Part shown: positions 1 through 9,363 of the stretch, in pieces
How positions within the stretch are numbered: the first letter of the stretch is position 1
Layout: each line of letters starts with the position of its first letter
Assembly (NCBI GenBank): GCA_964421875.1
Contig: CAYQZD010000033.1
Span: forward strand, 1-34,478
DNA from: CAYQZD01 sp964421875
GTDB lineage: Bacteria; Electryoneota; Tariuqbacteria; Tariuqbacterales; Tariuqbacteraceae
DNA length: 34,478 nucleotides
Direction: 5' to 3'
Made by a program: the position numbers and the translations under genes
Notes under the pieces: model-generated
Seen by the model: the letters and a program-made list of their open reading frames with translations, nothing else
Database searches by the model: none
Told to the model about the DNA's origin: nothing

Positions 1-126
1 AATATTGTATAAATGTACAGATTTATTTCGATAATAGCAATAATTATACCTATTAACGAGGTCGGACCATAAAGTGGATATTATATAGGGAGGCGCTTGA
101 TTGCCGGCTGATAGGATAGGGGAGAA

Positions 127-3100
127 TCAATTATCAGAGGAAACTTTTTCCATTCCCCGGCTCTTCTTGCCTAAAACGCCGGAGAAGATCCGTTTAATAA
201 ATTCCCGCAGGTCATCGAAGAAAGTGTAGAACAGAGGCACAAAGACCAGGGTGAATACGGTGGAGGTGGCGATTCCGCCGATGATGACCCGGCCCAGGGA
301 GGCGTAGGGTATGCCTATGAGGCTGGAATTGCCCGCCGCCATAGGGATTAACCCGCAGATGGTGGTGGCGGCGGTCATTATGATGGGGCGGAAGCGTCGG
401 CGTGAGGCTTTGAGCAGCGCTTCCCTGCGCTCCATCCCTTCGGAACGCATTCGGTTAACCAAATCGACCAGAACGATGGCGTTGTTGACCACGATTCCGA
501 TGAGGATGATGAGGCCGATACTGGCCATAAAGTCGAAGGGAGTTTTGGTGAGGTACAGTATCCAGAAGGCTCCGAAGAAGGAGAAAGGAATACTGACGAT
601 GATGGAGAGGGGCAGGACAAACGATTCGAATAAAACTCCCATCAGCAGGAAGACAAAGGTGATGGCGAGGAGGATGGCGAAGTTTTGCGCCTGGTTCGAT
701 TCTTCCATCCGGTGGAACCTGCTCCCCTTGGACCAGCTGTAACCGCGGGGCATATTGAAACTTTTCATCACCCGGTCCACATCCCGGGATAATTGTTCCA
801 GGTTGTCCTTGGTAGTGGAGGCTTTCAACTGGATGGAGGTTTTACCGTTTTCGCGGCGTATTTCTCCCAGTCCTTTCACTACTTTGAAATCGGCGACAGT
901 CGCCAAGGAGACTTCTTCACCATTGGTAGAGGTAAAACGCAGGTTCTTCAACTGCTCCACGGTCTCGCGGTCTTCCTTTTTATAGTAGGCTTTGACCGTT
1001 ATCTCTTTATCTTCGGTGCGGAGTTCCGGGAGGGTGTATCCTCTGATGGCGTAGGAGACCGTCCCCGCCACATAACGGGGGGAGAGTCCCGCTCGCCGCA
1101 CTTTATCCCGATCCATCACCACCTGTATTTCATCTTCACCGGATTCCAGGTCGAGGTCCACACTGGTGATGGATGGTATCCGCCGCAGCAGGCGTTTGGC
1201 TTCCTTCGCCAGTTTGAGCAGGGATTCGGTGTCGTCTCCGGAGAGTGTGATGTGCACTGCGCTTTCGCCGGAGGAGCCGTGCCGCCAGGAGGTGAAAACT
1301 CTGACGCCGGGGGCTTCGGGAATGAGCTTCTTCACATCTTCAATCACCTCTTCCCGCGTCATTCTTTTCTCCTTCAGCCCCAGACCGATTAATGCGTAGT
1401 CGAGGACGTCCTGCCACCAAGCCTGGTCGCGCTGGTTGAGAAACACCCTTATCTGTCCCCAGTGGGAGCTGAAGCGGGTAGAGATGGTCCTGATGTCGTA
1501 TTCTTCTCTCTTAGCGGTGAGGATTTCTTCGACGGTGGTGAAGAGTTCATCGGTTTTTTCCAGAGTGTAGGAATTGGGGATGTCGAAGCGGAGTCTGAAG
1601 TCATTGATGTTTCCGCTGGCTTCATCGGTTTTGGGGACTTTGTTCATCGGCAGGGAGATACTGATGAGGACGACAACCGCTATCAGTGTAGCGTCGAGGC
1701 GGTGGTTGAGCGTCCAGCGGAGGATGTTGTGGACTTTGTCGCCGGCCCATTCGATGATGCGTGGTTCCGCCACTGTTTTACGCGAAATCGAGTGTTTGGT
1801 CGCCAGTGGGATGAAGAGTAGGGAGACTCCGAGCGAAGCCGCCAGCGCCAGCATCACCGGCATACCGATGCGGAGCATATAGAAGCGGAAACCAATTTCG
1901 TCATTCATCAGAATCAAGGGGAGGAACACGACTACGGTGGTGAAGGTGGCAAGGGTCACCGCCATCGCCACTTCGGAAGCGCCTCTGATGGAGGCGCGTT
2001 CCGGGGAGTCTCCGGCGAGACTTCGGACGTGGATATTCTCCACCACCACGATGGAGTTGTCTATCACCAACCCGATACATATCATCAGCCCCATCATTAC
2101 GATGATGTTCAGCGACCATCCGATGAAATAAACCACGGTGAGGGTGATAAGCAGGGACAGCGGGATTGCCAGTGTGATGATTGAGGTCATCCAGAGGCGG
2201 CGTATGAAGAAGAAGAGGACGCAGAAGGCGAAAAATCCTCCCCAGAGCCCGGCGGTTTTCAGGTCTTTAATGGTGTTGAGGATGTGGGATGCCTGGTTGA
2301 AGAGCACCTGGAATTCCATGCCCTGGAACATTTTGTCGGTGCGAAAATCGTCGATTGCTATATCGAGCCGTTTCGCCAGTTCGATGGTGTTGGCGGAGGA
2401 TTCTTTATAGACCGCCACCATCGCCGCCTGCTTGCGGTCGACTCGCTGCCTCCAGCGGCGTTCGGGGACGTCGTAGGTTACCCTCGCTACGTCTTTCAGC
2501 TTCAATCCGGTGTCATTTACGGGGAGATTTTGGAAATCCTCCAGGCTTTTAAACTGAGCCATCGAGCGCAGATAGAACTTTTTTCCCCCTTCGCGCACAT
2601 AGCCGGAGGACATAGCGAAGTTGTCTCGCATCAGGTCGTTCACCAGTTGGTAGGTGTTGACGCGGTAGGCTTTGGTTCGGTCGGCGTCGATTTCAATCTG
2701 GATGATTTTTTCGTAGGTGCCCCAGGTTTCGACTTTTGCGACGCCGGTGATGCGTTCTAAACGCCGCTTGATTTTCTGCTCCACCAGGAAGTAGGGGTCT
2801 TCCAGCGCGGGGTCGAGGGAGATGCCGAAGAAGAATATGGGCTCATCCTGGTCGGAGAACTTGTTAATCCAATAGTAGCGCTGGTCTTCGGGCCAATCGA
2901 GGCGGGCTCGTTCTAGGCGGTCTGATACTTGGGAGTAAGCCAATTGCATATCCGCTTCCTGACCGAATTCGAGCCAGAGCCAGACACCGTTCTGGCTGGA
3001 ATAGGAGTACATTTCCCTGATGCCGCGGACGGTGCGGAGCTGTTCTTCGGCGGGGCGTGTGATTTGGTCTTCGATTTCCTTGGGATTGGAGCCGCGGTAG

Positions 3101-3267
3101 CTTATCCAGACTCCTAAGAAGGGCGGCACGAATCCCTGGGGAAAAAGCTCCACCGGGATGGTGGTGTAGCTGATATATCCCACCACCAATAGAGCCAGGA
3201 ATATCATCAGCACGGTGACCGGCCGTTTGACCGAAAAGCGGGGCAGATATGATTCGTGGTTTTTCAA
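127..3267 (-). CDS. RND-family efflux pump, inner-membrane permease (second pump of the cassette)
   Basis: This is a proton-driven RND (AcrB/HAE-like) permease of the inner membrane that would export small molecules or lipids through a tripartite complex. At 1046 residues it has the normal family length. An N-terminal transmembrane helix (about residues 17-36) is followed by a periplasmic porter domain, TM2-6, a second porter domain and TM7-12. The TM4 motif GLVIDNSIVVVEN carries one acidic relay residue where AcrB has two, and TM10 has VVNNAIVLVD. The start is TTG; there is no in-frame ATG before the first helix and no clear Shine-Dalgarno. It lies 61 nt after the unknown secreted protein and is the last gene of the efflux cassette, which has one membrane-fusion protein for two pumps and no TolC-type outer-membrane factor. 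Family is certain; the substrate cannot be told from sequence. Confidence 0.95.
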   Translation of the reverse strand: MKNHESYLPRFSVKRPVTVLMIFLALLVVGYISYTTIPVELFPQGFVPPFLGVWISYRGSNPKEIEDQITRPAEEQLRTVRGIREMYSYSSQNGVWLWLEFGQEADMQLAYSQVSDRLERARLDWPEDQRYYWINKFSDQDEPIFFFGISLDPALEDPYFLVEQKIKRRLERITGVAKVETWGTYEKIIQIEIDADRTKAYRVNTYQLVNDLMRDNFAMSSGYVREGGKKFYLRSMAQFKSLEDFQNLPVNDTGLKLKDVARVTYDVPERRWRQRVDRKQAAMVAVYKESSANTIELAKRLDIAIDDFRTDKMFQGMEFQVLFNQASHILNTIKDLKTAGLWGGFFAFCVLFFFIRRLWMTSIITLAIPLSLLITLTVVYFIGWSLNIIVMMGLMICIGLVIDNSIVVVENIHVRSLAGDSPERASIRGASEVAMAVTLATFTTVVVFLPLILMNDEIGFRFYMLRIGMPVMLALAASLGVSLLFIPLATKHSISRKTVAEPRIIEWAGDKVHNILRWTLNHRLDATLIAVVVLISISLPMNKVPKTDEASGNINDFRLRFDIPNSYTLEKTDELFTTVEEILTAKREEYDIRTISTRFSSHWGQIRVFLNQRDQAWWQDVLDYALIGLGLKEKRMTREEVIEDVKKLIPEAPGVRVFTSWRHGSSGESAVHITLSGDDTESLLKLAKEAKRLLRRIPSITSVDLDLESGEDEIQVVMDRDKVRRAGLSPRYVAGTVSYAIRGYTLPELRTEDKEITVKAYYKKEDRETVEQLKNLRFTSTNGEEVSLATVADFKVVKGLGEIRRENGKTSIQLKASTTKDNLEQLSRDVDRVMKSFNMPRGYSWSKGSRFHRMEESNQAQNFAILLAITFVFLLMGVLFESFVLPLSIIVSIPFSFFGAFWILYLTKTPFDFMASIGLIILIGIVVNNAIVLVDLVNRMRSEGMERREALLKASRRRFRPIIMTAATTICGLIPMAAGNSSLIGIPYASLGRVIIGGIATSTVFTLVFVPLFYTFFDDLREFIKRIFSGVLGKKSRGMEKVSSDN

Positions 3268-3328
3268 GTTGGCGAATCTAATGACTTACGATTGTGCGTA
3301 ATGGATAGTTATGTGTCAATTAGCGATT

Positions 3329-4351
3329 TCACTTAGTTAAACTGTCTTTATTGTAGTGAGTGGTCAAGGCGTTGTATAAATCATAATCGACGGCTCTGTC
3401 AATATCTTCGAGCTTCTTCAATCCGAAAATGAAGGACAAGGCTATGGGGTCGGTTCTATAAGATGTGTGCCCTTCATAGAATCCATAGCGCATTATGTAA
3501 TAGGGTTCCATTTCACCAGTGAGAATATGGGACAGTCTTTTTTTCAACTCTGCCATCTGCTCTTGATTCAAATGCGAGTATTTCTGGTTCAAATAGGTTT
3601 TTTCGTCTTTATCTATTTCGCGCCGGAAGTTAATCTGGAAAGAGCCCTTAATCTCATCGTTGAAGATGGATTCCTGGAATCCCTTTGTGCCGAAGACTTC
3701 TCCGAATCTGACTTTCTTCCCATTATAAACAACATATTCGATATTGTCCCAATACCGCCTGATATTGCCGAGTTTATATTCCAACAGAATCAGGTTCCAT
3801 ATGTGAAAGAGTGGTTTTGCCATCTGCGGGTGAGTCATACCCAGCTTTTTCACCAATCGATTGTCGCCTTTCAAGACAGAGATGATATCCTCATCGTAGC
3901 AGATGAAACCGGCGCCGGAGGATTGCCCCGGGCGGGCTATCCCGGTAATTTCTTCGATCGATTTCCCCGTGATGGTTTTCGCTGCGTCCAACTCCGTTTC
4001 CGAGTGCAGTCCGGTTTCAGACAGCGCCGGGAAATCCTCGGCGTCAACATCAAGCTGCTTTCCCTTGCCTATTGTATGCCGTTTAAAACTAAAACCCAGA
4101 CTATCATTTTCCACCGTGACCGGTATGAGGGCGTATTCCTGATACTTGGTACAGGCTGTCATGGTTTCCACGCCGCCTTCAGTAACAGCGGGTGAAGGTA
4201 AGTCCGGCGGCTCACTATAGGTGCGGGGATATAGTTCGTATTTTTTGTCTTCGAAAGTGACCTTAACGGGTTGGACTGATTGAGAATAAGCCGAGGCCGC
4301 TATGAGAATGCCGCAAAGAGTGATAATATGTATTATTCGCCGATTATACAT
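3329..4351 (-). CDS. Secreted protein of unknown function within the efflux cassette
   Basis: I do not recognise this family. The protein (about 340 residues) begins with a clear Sec signal peptide: basic MYNRR, a hydrophobic core, and probable cleavage after AYSQS. No lipobox follows, so it is probably periplasmic or outer-membrane associated. The mature part is mixed alpha/beta and charged, without obvious repeats, and has only two cysteines. I place the start at the third possible ATG (4351), since GGAAG sits 7 nt upstream and the signal peptide then starts directly; an upstream ATG at 4372 overlaps the end of the preceding RND gene by 8 nt and would add seven residues. It is sandwiched between two RND pump genes, so translational coupling and a role in the same envelope process are likely, but the function is unknown. 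Confidence 0.8.
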   Translation of the reverse strand: MYNRRIIHIITLCGILIAASAYSQSVQPVKVTFEDKKYELYPRTYSEPPDLPSPAVTEGGVETMTACTKYQEYALIPVTVENDSLGFSFKRHTIGKGKQLDVDAEDFPALSETGLHSETELDAAKTITGKSIEEITGIARPGQSSGAGFICYDEDIISVLKGDNRLVKKLGMTHPQMAKPLFHIWNLILLEYKLGNIRRYWDNIEYVVYNGKKVRFGEVFGTKGFQESIFNDEIKGSFQINFRREIDKDEKTYLNQKYSHLNQEQMAELKKRLSHILTGEMEPYYIMRYGFYEGHTSYRTDPIALSFIFGLKKLEDIDRAVDYDLYNALTTHYNKDSLTK

Positions 4352-4364
4352 TATCATTCTTCCA

Positions 4365-7300
4365 TCACTCATTGGGGGATGAGTTGGCGCTGGTAACCGC
4401 TGCCGGCGCAGGTTTCCGTTCGGGGGCGAGGACGGAATAGACCGTCGGTATCACTATCAGAGTGAGGAAGGTGGAGGATATCAGTCCGGCGATGACGGTG
4501 ACTGCCATAGGGGTGCGGATTTCCGCGCCTTCGCCCAGTCCCAGCGCCATTGGTAATAGTCCGAGGACGGTGGTGGTGGTGGTCATCAGGATGGGCCGGA
4601 GGCGGATTTTTCCCGCCGCCACCAGCGCTTCACGCTTACTCATTCCCCGGTCTCGGAGCTGGTTGACATAATCCACCAGCACGATGGCGTTGTTGACCAC
4701 GATACCCGCCAGCATTATCAATCCCAAAAATACCACCACAGAAAAGGCGTAATCCAATAGATAGAGCGCGATGAAAACTCCGATAAGCGCCAGGGGGATG
4801 GTGAACATAATGACAAAGGGGTGCAGCAGCGATTCGAATTGGGAAGCCATCACAATATATACCAGGAACACCGCCAGCGCCAGGGCGAAGATGAGGCTGT
4901 TCAGCGAGGTCTGCATTTCGCGGTTTTGACCGGTGATTCCGAAGGTGAAGTCGTCGGGCATCTCCATCGCGGATAGCGAATAGTAGATGTCATTGGTCAC
5001 CGAGCCTAAGTCGCGGCCTTCGACGTTGGCGGTTATGAGCGCCGAGCGCTGGCCGTTGATGCGCCTGATTTCCGAGGGACTTTCGTCCAATCTAATGTCA
5101 GCCACACTGGAGAGGAAGATGGGAACCTCGCCTTCGGGATTGACTACGATGCGGTGGATATCCCTGAGGGAAGCCCGATCCTGTTCCCGTAGTTTCACCC
5201 TGATATCGAGCTTTCGGTCGGCTTCAGCGAATTGAGTAGTTACATTCCCCTGGACCTTATTTCTGACTATGGTGGCGACATTGTGGATGTTGAGGTTCAG
5301 CTTAGCCAGCCGTTCGCGGTCGTATCGCAACAGGACTTCGGGATTGCCGCGCTGGATGTTGGATTTGACATCGCGAATGCCGGGCACGGCTTCCATCCGG
5401 CGCACCGCTTCATCGGAGAGGCGTTTCAGTTGCTCCAGGTTGTAGCCCTGGATTTCCACCTCTACCGGGGTTTTGAAGCTGAAAAGCACGGGTCGGGTGA
5501 CCTTGGTGTTGATTTCGGGGATGTCGGAGATTTTCCGGCGTAGTTCCTCCACCATATGTTCCTCGCGTTCGGCGAGGTCGCCTCCGGGAGTCATCAGCAC
5601 GGTAACGCGTCCAAAATTTTCACCTTCTTCGGAGGATTTGACCGAGGTTTTTTCCGAGCCGAACACCGCCGACACCATCCGGGATTCGGGATGGGCTCGG
5701 GCGATCGCTTCCACCGGAGTAATACGGTCGGCGGTTTTTTCAATGGGGGTGCCGACGGGGAGGGTAAATTCCAAATTGAATTCTCCCTGGTGAACCTGCG
5801 GTATCAGCTCTTTTCCGATGTTAGGTCCTAAAACGAAGAGGCAGAAGGCAAAAAGCGCCACCGCCGTTCCCAGCACTCCGGCGCGGTGGTCGAGCGCGTA
5901 ATTGATGGCTTTTGGATAGAAGTTACTGAGGGCGGCGAAGGCTTTATCGAAGACGTAGAGCAGCGGTTTGAAAAGATATTTCAGGATGAAACCGCCGACA
6001 AAAACCAATCCTTTCAGGAGTAGTCCGGCAATGGCGGAAAACAGCATTATCAGCTTGCCGATAAGATTCAGCGCGAATTCGATGAAGAGGCGGATTATAT
6101 AATAAATCAGTATAATAGGGAGGAGGAATACGGTTTTCAGCCATTTCTTAATGAATCCGCCCTTGCGGATTTTGCGCCAGGTCGATTTTAAATCGCCCCG
6201 GAAGTGAGTCCAGAAGGTGAAACGTTTAAAGTCGGCGAAGGCGAGCCGCTTGTAACCGCCGTAGCGGGTTCGGAAGTCCCGCGAAGCCAGCATCGGTATG
6301 AGGTAAACCGCCACCATCAGCGAAGCCAGCAGGGAGAAGACCACGGTGAGCGATAAATCTCCGAAAATTTGTCCCGCCACACCTTTGACGAAGACGATTG
6401 GGAAAAACACGGCGATGGTGGTGAGGGTGGAAGCCGCCACCGCCGAGCGCACTTCTTTGGCGCCGCGCACCGCGGCGTCGACCAGTTTGTCCCCCTCTTC
6501 CCGGCAGCGGAAAATCGACTCCAGCACCACGATGGAGTTATCCACCAGCATCCCCACTCCCAGCGCCAACCCTCCCAGGGACATAATGTTGAGGGAGACA
6601 TGGAAGAGGTGCATCGGGGCGAAGGTAGCGATGATGCTGACCGGGATTGAGACGCCGACGATGATGGTCGATAGGGTGTTCCTGAGGAAGAAGAAGAGGA
6701 CGATGATTGCCAGAATACCGCCTATGATAGCGGTGTTGCGCACTTCGGCGATGGATTTTTTAATGAAAACCGACTGGTCGGAGAGGATATCGACTTTTAT
6801 GCCTTCCGGGAGGTCGTAAGCTAAGAAATCCACCATTGCGCGGTGCATAAAACCTATTCCGCCGGGTCCGCCTCGCCGCTTCTTCTTCTCTTTCTTATCC
6901 TTCTTTTTCTCTTCAGGCTTAGCTTTGGCGGAGTCGGCAGCAGCGGCGGCGGTGTCAGGTTTGACGGCTTCTTCCCGCTTCTTCGCCAGCATTTTCTTGA
7001 GGTTGGCGACATAGGCTTGCTGGGCGGGGGCGCCGAAGACTGCGTTTTTCACCGCTAACGCCGCTGACACTAAGTTGGCGTCGGCTTCTTTGTGGATTTC
7101 AATCACCGCAGCGAGTTCACCGCCTACGCGGCTGATGACTTCGAGTTCCTTGGGCTGCCGGCTGACTTTAGCGACATCGCGGAGGTAGATTTCCGCGCCG
7201 CTCCGGCTGGCAATGACGATGTGCTGAATTTCATCGATGGAGCGGAATTGGTTTAGGGTTCGAACCACATATTCGGTGTCTCCCTCTTTCAGATTACCGC

Positions 7301-7946
7301 CGGCAATGTTGATATTCTCCGCCGAGAGGCGGCTGTTAATTTCTTCGATGGAGATATTCAGCCGGTCGAGGGCGTCCTGGTCGACTTCCACCAGGATTTC
7401 GTCGTCCCATCCCCCTTTGACTTTCGCCGCGGCTACGCGTGGGAGCTGTTCCAGCTTGCGCTTGAATTCATCCTCGGCGATGCGGCGCAGGAGGAAGAGG
7501 TTTTCTCCGCCATGCAAGCCTAAACGCAGGATGGGGTCGAGGGTAGGGTCGTAGCGGAGGATTAGGGGCCGGTCGGCTTCTTCGGGGAGGAAGACCTGGT
7601 CTAATTTCTCCCGGATGTCCTGGGTGGCGGCGTTCATATCGGTATCCCATTCGTACTCGATGATGATGTCGCTCATCCCGGCGCGGGAGATGGAACTGAT
7701 GGAAACCAGGTTGTTGACCACTCCCAGGGTTTCTTCCAGGGGGCGGGAGATGGCCATTTCCACTTCTTCGGGGCCGTTGCCGGGGTATTCGGTGCGGACG
7801 GTCAGGGAGGGGTAGGTGATATCGGGCATCAAGTTGAGGTCGAGTCGCTGGTATGAGACATAGCCGAACACCACTACCGCCAATACTACCATCAGCACCG
7901 CCACCGGCCGCCTTACGGGGAGGCTGAGGCGGGATTTATCATTCAT
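4365..7946 (-). CDS. RND-family efflux pump with two unusual insertions
   Basis: This AcrB/HAE-type proton-driven permease is long at 1193 residues (about 1020-1060 is usual). Diagnostic parts are the N-terminal helix, the TM4 motif GVGMLVDNSIVVLES near residues 464-477, and the TM10 motif IVVNNAIVLVDYVN. Two insertions explain the extra length. Residues about 305-365 of the first periplasmic porter region hold an Ala-rich then Lys/Glu-rich low-complexity stretch ending in a Gly-rich segment. Residues about 557-680, between TM6 and TM7, hold a basic region followed by two or three extra hydrophobic segments (about 606-660). The ATG start overlaps the last 8 nt of the membrane-fusion gene, so the two are translationally coupled and should form one complex. 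Confidence 0.95.
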   Translation of the reverse strand: MNDKSRLSLPVRRPVAVLMVVLAVVVFGYVSYQRLDLNLMPDITYPSLTVRTEYPGNGPEEVEMAISRPLEETLGVVNNLVSISSISRAGMSDIIIEYEWDTDMNAATQDIREKLDQVFLPEEADRPLILRYDPTLDPILRLGLHGGENLFLLRRIAEDEFKRKLEQLPRVAAAKVKGGWDDEILVEVDQDALDRLNISIEEINSRLSAENINIAGGNLKEGDTEYVVRTLNQFRSIDEIQHIVIASRSGAEIYLRDVAKVSRQPKELEVISRVGGELAAVIEIHKEADANLVSAALAVKNAVFGAPAQQAYVANLKKMLAKKREEAVKPDTAAAAADSAKAKPEEKKKDKKEKKKRRGGPGGIGFMHRAMVDFLAYDLPEGIKVDILSDQSVFIKKSIAEVRNTAIIGGILAIIVLFFFLRNTLSTIIVGVSIPVSIIATFAPMHLFHVSLNIMSLGGLALGVGMLVDNSIVVLESIFRCREEGDKLVDAAVRGAKEVRSAVAASTLTTIAVFFPIVFVKGVAGQIFGDLSLTVVFSLLASLMVAVYLIPMLASRDFRTRYGGYKRLAFADFKRFTFWTHFRGDLKSTWRKIRKGGFIKKWLKTVFLLPIILIYYIIRLFIEFALNLIGKLIMLFSAIAGLLLKGLVFVGGFILKYLFKPLLYVFDKAFAALSNFYPKAINYALDHRAGVLGTAVALFAFCLFVLGPNIGKELIPQVHQGEFNLEFTLPVGTPIEKTADRITPVEAIARAHPESRMVSAVFGSEKTSVKSSEEGENFGRVTVLMTPGGDLAEREEHMVEELRRKISDIPEINTKVTRPVLFSFKTPVEVEIQGYNLEQLKRLSDEAVRRMEAVPGIRDVKSNIQRGNPEVLLRYDRERLAKLNLNIHNVATIVRNKVQGNVTTQFAEADRKLDIRVKLREQDRASLRDIHRIVVNPEGEVPIFLSSVADIRLDESPSEIRRINGQRSALITANVEGRDLGSVTNDIYYSLSAMEMPDDFTFGITGQNREMQTSLNSLIFALALAVFLVYIVMASQFESLLHPFVIMFTIPLALIGVFIALYLLDYAFSVVVFLGLIMLAGIVVNNAIVLVDYVNQLRDRGMSKREALVAAGKIRLRPILMTTTTTVLGLLPMALGLGEGAEIRTPMAVTVIAGLISSTFLTLIVIPTVYSVLAPERKPAPAAVTSANSSPNE

Positions 7947-9195
7947 CGGAGCCGCTCCGCCCTTTATCCTTGTCCTCGGATTTTTTCTTCTTTTTCTCCT
8001 TCAATTTGTCGCCGTTAGCCTTAGCCATTTCCATCGCTTCTTTGCGGATTTGCTCCAGGTCGATAATTTTTACCATAGCGCTGTCCTTGAGACCGGACTG
8101 ACCCACCACCACAATTTTATCGCCGGGCTGGATGATGTCCAGGGCTTCGATGCTGCGGTTGTCGTCGAATCCGGGGTGGAGCCTGATTTTCAACGCCAGG
8201 GAATCTTGAATAATATAGATGAAGGGGAGGTCGTTTTCATAAACCACCGCCTGTTTGGGCACCAGCACCACATCCTGATGCACTGCTGTAACGATGCGGA
8301 TGTTGACAAACATTCCGGGCTTGAGAAGCTCGCCGGTGTCATGCACTCCGACGGTAACTCTGAAAGTGCCGGAGGTTTCCTCAACCACCGGGGATATCCG
8401 CTTGATATTCGCAGGGAAAGTTTTATCCGGGTAAACGTCACTGGAGACTTTGACCTTGTGGCCCCGGTCGATGCGTGGAATCTCCGATTCCGGGATATGG
8501 ACCTCTGCAATCATATCCTGTGGATTCACCAGCCTGTAGAGCTGGGTTCCGGTGTTTACCAGGTCTCCTCGGTTGACGGTACGCTGTGCGATGTAGCCTG
8601 CGATGGGAGCGATGACCCGGGTGCGGGACAGTTCCAATTCGGCGCGTTCGTAGGCGATTCGGGCGCGTTCCAGGTTGAATTTTGCCTGGTCGTAGGCCTC
8701 CTCGGAGATAAAGTTCTTATTGAGCAGGTCGGTGGCTCGTTCGAGTTCTGCTTCCCTCTGCCGGTAATCGACCAGAGCGGCGTCATGGTCCAGCTTGCGA
8801 TCTTCGTCATCGAGAATCAGCAGGGTATCGCCCTCGTTCACCCGGTCGCCCTCATCGGTCAGGATGGCGCGGACGATGCCGCCGACTTCAGGGTAAACGG
8901 AGACCTGCTCTTCGGTTTTCAGGTTGGCGGAGAGGATGAGGTATTGCGAGATGTCGCCCTTCTGAGCGGTTTGTATTTCCACCGGAACCAGCTCCAGCTC
9001 CTTCGATTCTTCCTCGCCCTTTTTCTTATCCTTCGACTTAGTTGAGTCGGTTTTCGCCGAATCCGATTGGGCGGTGGAATCGTTTTCTGCGGGAGCGGGA
9101 TTTTCGCTGTCCGCGTTTCCTTTACCGCAGCCGTTAAGGGCTATTAACGCCGCCAGCATCAGTGGCAGCATTTTTAGGGGGATGTTCTTAAGCAT
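7939..9195 (-). CDS. RND efflux membrane-fusion (adaptor) lipoprotein
   Basis: This periplasmic adaptor links an RND permease to an outer-membrane channel. With the start at 9195 the protein has about 418 residues and opens with a lipoprotein signal ending ALNGC (lipid-modified Cys23); an upstream ATG at 9303 would add 36 residues before the signal and is unlikely. After the Cys comes a charged Ser/Asp/Lys linker (residues about 30-65), then the barrel-sandwich halves (VSVYPEVGGIVRAIL and RVIAPIAGYIAQRTV) around an alpha-helical hairpin, a beta-barrel domain, and a membrane-proximal domain. The C-terminus ends in a long Lys/Glu/Asp-rich tail. It overlaps the downstream RND gene by 8 nt and is the only adaptor for the two pumps nearby. 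Confidence 0.93.
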   Translation of the reverse strand: MLKNIPLKMLPLMLAALIALNGCGKGNADSENPAPAENDSTAQSDSAKTDSTKSKDKKKGEEESKELELVPVEIQTAQKGDISQYLILSANLKTEEQVSVYPEVGGIVRAILTDEGDRVNEGDTLLILDDEDRKLDHDAALVDYRQREAELERATDLLNKNFISEEAYDQAKFNLERARIAYERAELELSRTRVIAPIAGYIAQRTVNRGDLVNTGTQLYRLVNPQDMIAEVHIPESEIPRIDRGHKVKVSSDVYPDKTFPANIKRISPVVEETSGTFRVTVGVHDTGELLKPGMFVNIRIVTAVHQDVVLVPKQAVVYENDLPFIYIIQDSLALKIRLHPGFDDNRSIEALDIIQPGDKIVVVGQSGLKDSAMVKIIDLEQIRKEAMEMAKANGDKLKEKKKKKSEDKDKGRSGSDE

Positions 9196-9363
9196 AACGC
9201 GCCGAATTGCTATATCGAATTTTAATGTAAATTGAAAGATGAATAGAGTATAGCGGGATAAAGTCTTATAGATTAGACTGGTTTTGAAGTGATAAGGTTT
9301 CACCTGAGTAGGCTTTTTTTATGGCTGCAATACAGGTAATCTATCATAAGATGGTTCTTTGCA

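Noticed and set aside
793..1392. Plus-strand open frame of about 199 codons inside the first RND gene
   Set aside because: It is the opposite-strand shadow of a clear RND permease; its protein is Gly/Phe/His-rich without family features.
8050..9045. Plus-strand open frame of 331 codons opposite the membrane-fusion gene
   Set aside because: Its length follows from the codon bias of the real gene on the other strand; no start signal or recognisable domain.
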